Source: CAZVYJ01 sp964631565 (lineage in GTDB: Bacteria > Planctomycetota > Phycisphaerae > SM23-33). Taken from it: DNA of 9,873 nucleotides. Location: assembly GCA_964631565.1 (NCBI GenBank), contig CAZVYJ010000079.1:1-9873 (forward strand). The letters run 5' to 3'. Within the stretch, counting starts at the first letter, position 1. Every line of letters begins with the position of its first letter. Positions 7,173-9,873 of the stretch are shown here, one piece after another. The notes under the pieces are model-generated. The model saw nothing but the letters and a program-made list of their open reading frames with translations. It had not been told where the DNA came from and ran no database searches. The translations under genes and the position numbers were made by a program.

Positions 7173-8108
7173 ATGGCTGTTGAGACTTTTCACACACTTA
7201 TCGCGAAGAACAGGCGCAACAGTTTTGTGCTGATCGCCGTGTTCATGCTGCTTTTCATCGTGCTCGGCCTGCTTATCGGGATGGCATGGGGCGGCGGAAG
7301 CACATATTCCGGCGTGGTGGTGGCCGTGATAGCCGGCATCGTGGCGTTTTTTCTGACGCTGGGGAGCTACTACGGCGGCTCGTCCGTGCTGCTGGGACTC
7401 AGCCAGGCCCGACAGATACAGAAGGCCGACGACCCGCAGCTTTTCAACGTGGTCGATGAGCTTTGCCTGGCAGCCGGCATTCCCATGCCGAAGATTTACC
7501 TCATAAACGACACTGCCATGAACGCCTTCGCCACAGGTCGGAATCCTAAAAATGCCTCGGTGGCGATAACCGTCGGCCTGCGACAGAAACTTAACCGTGA
7601 CGAACTGCAGGGCGTCATGGCGCACGAACTCAGCCACGTTCGTCATTACGACATACTGTATGCCACGCTCATTGCCGTCATGGTCGGCGTGGTCGTGATG
7701 CTTTGCGACATATTCCTGCGGAGCCTGTGGTTTGGCGGCGGCCGGAGGAGCCGCAGCAGGAGCAGCAGCCAGGGCGGGGGAGCCGCCCAGGCTATTCTGC
7801 TGGTGCTGGCCCTGCTGATGGCCATTATCACGCCGATTCTCGCCCGCATCATCCAGATGTCGCTCTCACGCCAGCGCGAGTACCTCGCCGATGCCGGCAG
7901 CGTGGAGCTTACCCGCAACCCCGAAGGGCTTGCCAATGCCCTTGCCAAGCTTGCCAATGACCAGGAAGTGCTCGAGGTGGCCAGCCGGGCCACGGCCCCC
8001 CTGTACATAGTGCACCCGATAAAAAAGTTTGAGGACCGGTCGAGCAGCATCTTCGACACACATCCGCCAATAAAAGACCGCATACGCCGGCTCATGTCAT
8101 TGACGTAA
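7173..8108 (+). CDS. htpX: HtpX-like M48-family membrane metalloprotease
   Basis: HtpX proteases are zinc endopeptidases of the inner membrane that degrade damaged or misassembled membrane proteins with the active site facing the cytoplasm. This product has 311 residues (E. coli HtpX has 293). Membrane segments lie near 17-37 and 47-69. The zinc motif HELSH is at 151-155, with His151 and His155 as ligands and Glu152 as catalytic base. The third ligand is Glu236 in REYLADA. Two more hydrophobic segments lie near 161-182 and 206-226. The C-terminal DTHPP (295-299) is typical. A low-complexity Arg/Ser/Gly stretch, RRSRSRSSSQGGG (191-203), joins the last two hydrophobic segments. The ribosome binding site before ATG 7173 is weak, which fits coupling to lemA. 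Confidence 0.93.
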   Translation: MAVETFHTLIAKNRRNSFVLIAVFMLLFIVLGLLIGMAWGGGSTYSGVVVAVIAGIVAFFLTLGSYYGGSSVLLGLSQARQIQKADDPQLFNVVDELCLAAGIPMPKIYLINDTAMNAFATGRNPKNASVAITVGLRQKLNRDELQGVMAHELSHVRHYDILYATLIAVMVGVVVMLCDIFLRSLWFGGGRRSRSRSSSQGGGAAQAILLVLALLMAIITPILARIIQMSLSRQREYLADAGSVELTRNPEGLANALAKLANDQEVLEVASRATAPLYIVHPIKKFEDRSSSIFDTHPPIKDRIRRLMSLT

Positions 8109-8147
8109 TCCGGTCGATATACTCCTGTAAGGAAAGGCCGGCTTGCT

Positions 8148-9023
8148 GTGAATGAAAATACCAGGGAAGGTATGGGGTTTCTCTGCAGGTGGACACTGCT
8201 GACGCTGACGGTTGCCACTATGGTGGCCGTTGCGCTTTCATGCCTTATGGGTGCAGCCGCCACTACCGAAACAGACTGGGATGTGGTGATTCCGGATGGA
8301 CTCTGTCGCGAAAACCCGACTGATCGCACCTCGTTGAAGGGCTATTGCAGTCGCGAACTGGATAACATGTTTCCGCCGCTGGGTATCACTGTCTGGGATA
8401 CCAGCGATTACAAGTTCACGGATCGCGGGTTCAATTTTTCCGCCTCGCGCAGCGAAATCGGCCAAAAGGTGGTTGAGATTCGCGGAGTTCCCTACGGCCC
8501 GTTTGCATTCCAGAGACGGACAGGCAATCTGTATATTATTCCTGTCTACCGGGAAGTTTTTCTTATAGACCTTCGCCTGGCCGTCGAGGCACGGCAGGAA
8601 GGCAATGCCGACTTTGAAGAATGCCTGGCCAGGCTCAGCCGGCAGGGCAGTGTCGCGCTGGCGCTGTGCGAGAAAATCGGAAATTACAGGTCAGCTGTCC
8701 GGTCCGCGGCGGAATTGCGATTCGATGTTCCGGTCCTGTGCGCGGATAATCCGAAGTTGTTTGAACCGCTGAGAACACTCTGGCGGGCCCGGAACATGCT
8801 GAAACGCAGCAAGAATGACGATTCGTGCCCCGTTTTCATTACCGGCAATATGGAGCTGGCCGTGCTGGCGGCCAGGGACAGGATTCCCACTCGCTTTGTC
8901 GGCAAGTACAGCCCGACACCGGACGACATTGAAAAATTACGCGTTCCGCCCGGAATGATGAGGCGTTTCGAATCGTTTGCGGAGTTCAAAGAAAGTCTGG
9001 CAACCGGGCAGGCCGGCGATTAA
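8148..9023 (+). CDS. Exported protein of unknown function, possibly a degenerate HAD-like fold
   Basis: I do not recognise the family. From GTG 8148 the protein has 291 residues, and AAGGAAAGG (8129-8137) precedes the start at a fair distance. An in-frame ATG at 8172 would shorten it by eight residues but leaves almost no gap to its purine-rich site. A hydrophobic stretch (about 15-37) after Arg14 looks like a signal peptide or membrane anchor; ALSC (29-32) is not a proper lipobox. The rest lacks further membrane segments and should be outside the cytoplasm. Residues 137-253 alternate strands and helices much like a HAD phosphatase: VFLIDLRLAV, a helix, SVALAL, a helix, VPVLCA, a helix, then VFITGNMELAVLAARDRIP. 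The catalytic DxDxT and GDxxxD motifs would be replaced, so any such domain is probably inactive as a phosphatase. This fold guess is inference. The gene lies 39 bases after htpX and 42 before the amidase, probably in one operon. Confidence 0.8.
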   Translation: MNENTREGMGFLCRWTLLTLTVATMVAVALSCLMGAAATTETDWDVVIPDGLCRENPTDRTSLKGYCSRELDNMFPPLGITVWDTSDYKFTDRGFNFSASRSEIGQKVVEIRGVPYGPFAFQRRTGNLYIIPVYREVFLIDLRLAVEARQEGNADFEECLARLSRQGSVALALCEKIGNYRSAVRSAAELRFDVPVLCADNPKLFEPLRTLWRARNMLKRSKNDDSCPVFITGNMELAVLAARDRIPTRFVGKYSPTPDDIEKLRVPPGMMRRFESFAEFKESLATGQAGD

Positions 9024-9033
9024 TTTATTAGCC

Positions 9034-9052
9034 GCCGTTCCACAGGGACGGC
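9034..9052 (+). promoter_or_regulatory. Hairpin just upstream of the amidase ribosome binding site
   Basis: GCCGTTCC (9034-9041) pairs with GGGACGGC (9045-9052) in an 8-bp stem with one G-T pair and a three-base loop. It falls in the 42-base gap before the amidase gene and ends two bases before the ribosome binding site GGAG (9055-9058). There is no T run, so it is not a normal terminator. It could stabilise the downstream message or affect access of ribosomes to the amidase start. Confidence 0.35.
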
Positions 9053-9065
9053 ATGGAGAGAATCG

Positions 9066-9746
9066 ATGCGGTACAGCAGACTGGGGATTTTGCTTTTGGT
9101 GACGACGGTTCTTGCGTTTGTCTCGGCCGGTTGCGACACGACATCCAGGCAGCCTCTTGTGGCGCTTCCTGACCACACGCTGGATTTACACAGTCCGCCG
9201 CCGCAGCCTGTTGTTGCCCCAGCCAGAAATTACACGCCTTCGACCGACTCGCATCCTGAATGGGACGCCCCCCCTACGCGGAAGTGGCGGTATATAGTCA
9301 TCCACCACAGCGCGACCGACAAAGGCAATGCGATGGAATTTGACAAGGAGCATCGTGAAAAGCGGGGCTGGGACGAGCTGGGCTACCATTTCGTGATAAC
9401 CAACGGCAACGGCGGCAGCAACGGCAAGGTGGAAGTCGGCCCGCGATGGGTGAAGCAGAAATGGGGCGCTCATTGCGGCCAGACGCCGAACAATGAGTAT
9501 AACAACTACGGTATTGGAATCTGCCTTGTCGGCGATTTCTGCGGCAGGATGCCGTCGGCGAAACAGCTTGCGTCGATGGACGAACTGGTTATTTACCTGG
9601 CGAAGAAATACAGAATTCCGCCGGATTGCATAATCGGGCACTGCGACGCCCCGAACGCACATACGAAATGCCCCGGCGACCAGCTGGAAAGCTACGTAAA
9701 AACGACGCTTCGCAGCAAAGTCAGAAGCGAGCTTGCGAAAAACTGA
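9066..9746 (+). CDS. Lipoprotein N-acetylmuramoyl-L-alanine amidase (Amidase_2/PGRP family)
   Basis: These zinc amidases cut the bond between N-acetylmuramic acid and L-alanine in peptidoglycan or its fragments. The product has 226 residues. It begins with a signal peptide (about 1-22) ending SAG-Cys23, a usable lipobox, so it is probably lipid-anchored in the periplasm. A Pro-rich linker (about 28-70) leads to the catalytic domain (about 73-215). Likely zinc ligands are His80 in YIVIHHSA, His192 in IIGHCDAP and Cys202 in TKCPGD. Tyr107 in LGYHFVI matches the conserved active-site tyrosine of the T7 lysozyme-like family. GVG-type core residues appear as YGIGICLVGDF (148-158). The start ATG 9066 has GGAG (9055-9058) seven bases upstream. 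Whether it trims the wall or recycles fragments cannot be told from sequence. Confidence 0.9.
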   Translation: MRYSRLGILLLVTTVLAFVSAGCDTTSRQPLVALPDHTLDLHSPPPQPVVAPARNYTPSTDSHPEWDAPPTRKWRYIVIHHSATDKGNAMEFDKEHREKRGWDELGYHFVITNGNGGSNGKVEVGPRWVKQKWGAHCGQTPNNEYNNYGIGICLVGDFCGRMPSAKQLASMDELVIYLAKKYRIPPDCIIGHCDAPNAHTKCPGDQLESYVKTTLRSKVRSELAKN

Positions 9747-9747
9747 A

Positions 9748-9828
9748 AAGTGAGCCTTGGGAATAAGATGAGCTGCGACCGTCAGGGAGCGGTCCGCTGG
9801 ATGCAGGGCGTGGAATGACCGCTCACTT
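9748..9828 (+). repeat. Nested and competing inverted repeats after the amidase gene
   Basis: AAGTGAGC (9748-9755) and GCTCACTT (9821-9828) form a perfect 8-bp outer pair around 65 bases. Inside, GAGCGGTC (9787-9794) pairs perfectly with GACCGCTC (9817-9824), and CGGTC (9790-9794) can instead pair with GACCG (9777-9781). These pairings share bases and exclude each other. No T run follows, so it is not a standard intrinsic terminator. The remaining 45 bases to the window end show no gene. It might be a 3' message-stabilising structure or the leader of a downstream gene. Confidence 0.4.
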
Positions 9829-9873
9829 CCGGACATTATGCACTAAGCCTCCCCAAGTACGTATCTCTTGCGA

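Noticed and set aside
8100..8123. TTGACG and TATACT before the unknown exported gene as a promoter
   Set aside because: The spacer is only 12 bases, too short for a sigma70 promoter.
7646..8329. A 227-codon minus-strand frame opposite htpX and the start of the next gene
   Set aside because: It is Ser/Arg-rich with no motif, and it overlaps the HtpX catalytic region read correctly on the other strand.
9748..9828. A tRNA-like or tRNA gene suggested by an 81-base span closed by an 8-bp stem
   Set aside because: There is no T-arm TTC sequence, no D-arm pattern, no anticodon arm in the right place and no CCA-like 3' end.

Overview
The window is chromosomal housekeeping DNA from a GC-rich Gram-negative-type bacterium. 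Two LptF/LptG-family permeases imply an outer membrane with lipopolysaccharide-like lipid. A lipoprotein amidase implies peptidoglycan. The long periplasmic regions of the permeases, the moderately high GC and the gene mix would fit a planctomycete of the Phycisphaerae kind, but that placement is an inference with no marker gene behind it. No mobile element, CRISPR array, rRNA or tRNA was seen.

Layout. Bases 1-687 hold no convincing gene. They contain perhaps the last few codons of an upstream gene, a good sigma70-type promoter at 67-95, a GC-rich stretch with several short hairpins (160-455) ending near a T7 run, and the leader of the first operon with a long inverted repeat. Then come lptF (688-2310) and lptG (2321-3811) on the plus strand, 10 bp apart, forming the inner-membrane permease of the lipopolysaccharide exporter. 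mutS2 (6372-3841) lies convergent to them on the minus strand. Divergent from mutS2 is a plus-strand run: lemA (6568-7122), htpX (7173-8108), an unrecognised exported protein (8148-9023) and a lipoprotein N-acetylmuramoyl-L-alanine amidase (9066-9746). The last 127 bases carry nested inverted repeats and no gene.

How the genes fit together. Apart from mutS2, every gene acts in the envelope: lipid export (LptFG), inner-membrane protein quality control (LemA, HtpX), an exported protein of unknown role, and cell-wall cleavage (amidase). The close spacing of lemA, htpX, the unknown gene and the amidase suggests one transcription unit.

The most unusual feature is MutS2. Its MutS-type core and ATPase motifs are intact, but the usual C-terminal Smr nuclease domain is absent. 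In its place the protein carries three tandem copies of the small KOW-like beta module that MutS2 normally has once, with a coiled segment before the second and a proline/histidine/basic linker before the third. The second point of interest is the unknown exported protein, whose C-terminal half reads like a HAD-type alpha/beta fold with the catalytic motifs worn away.
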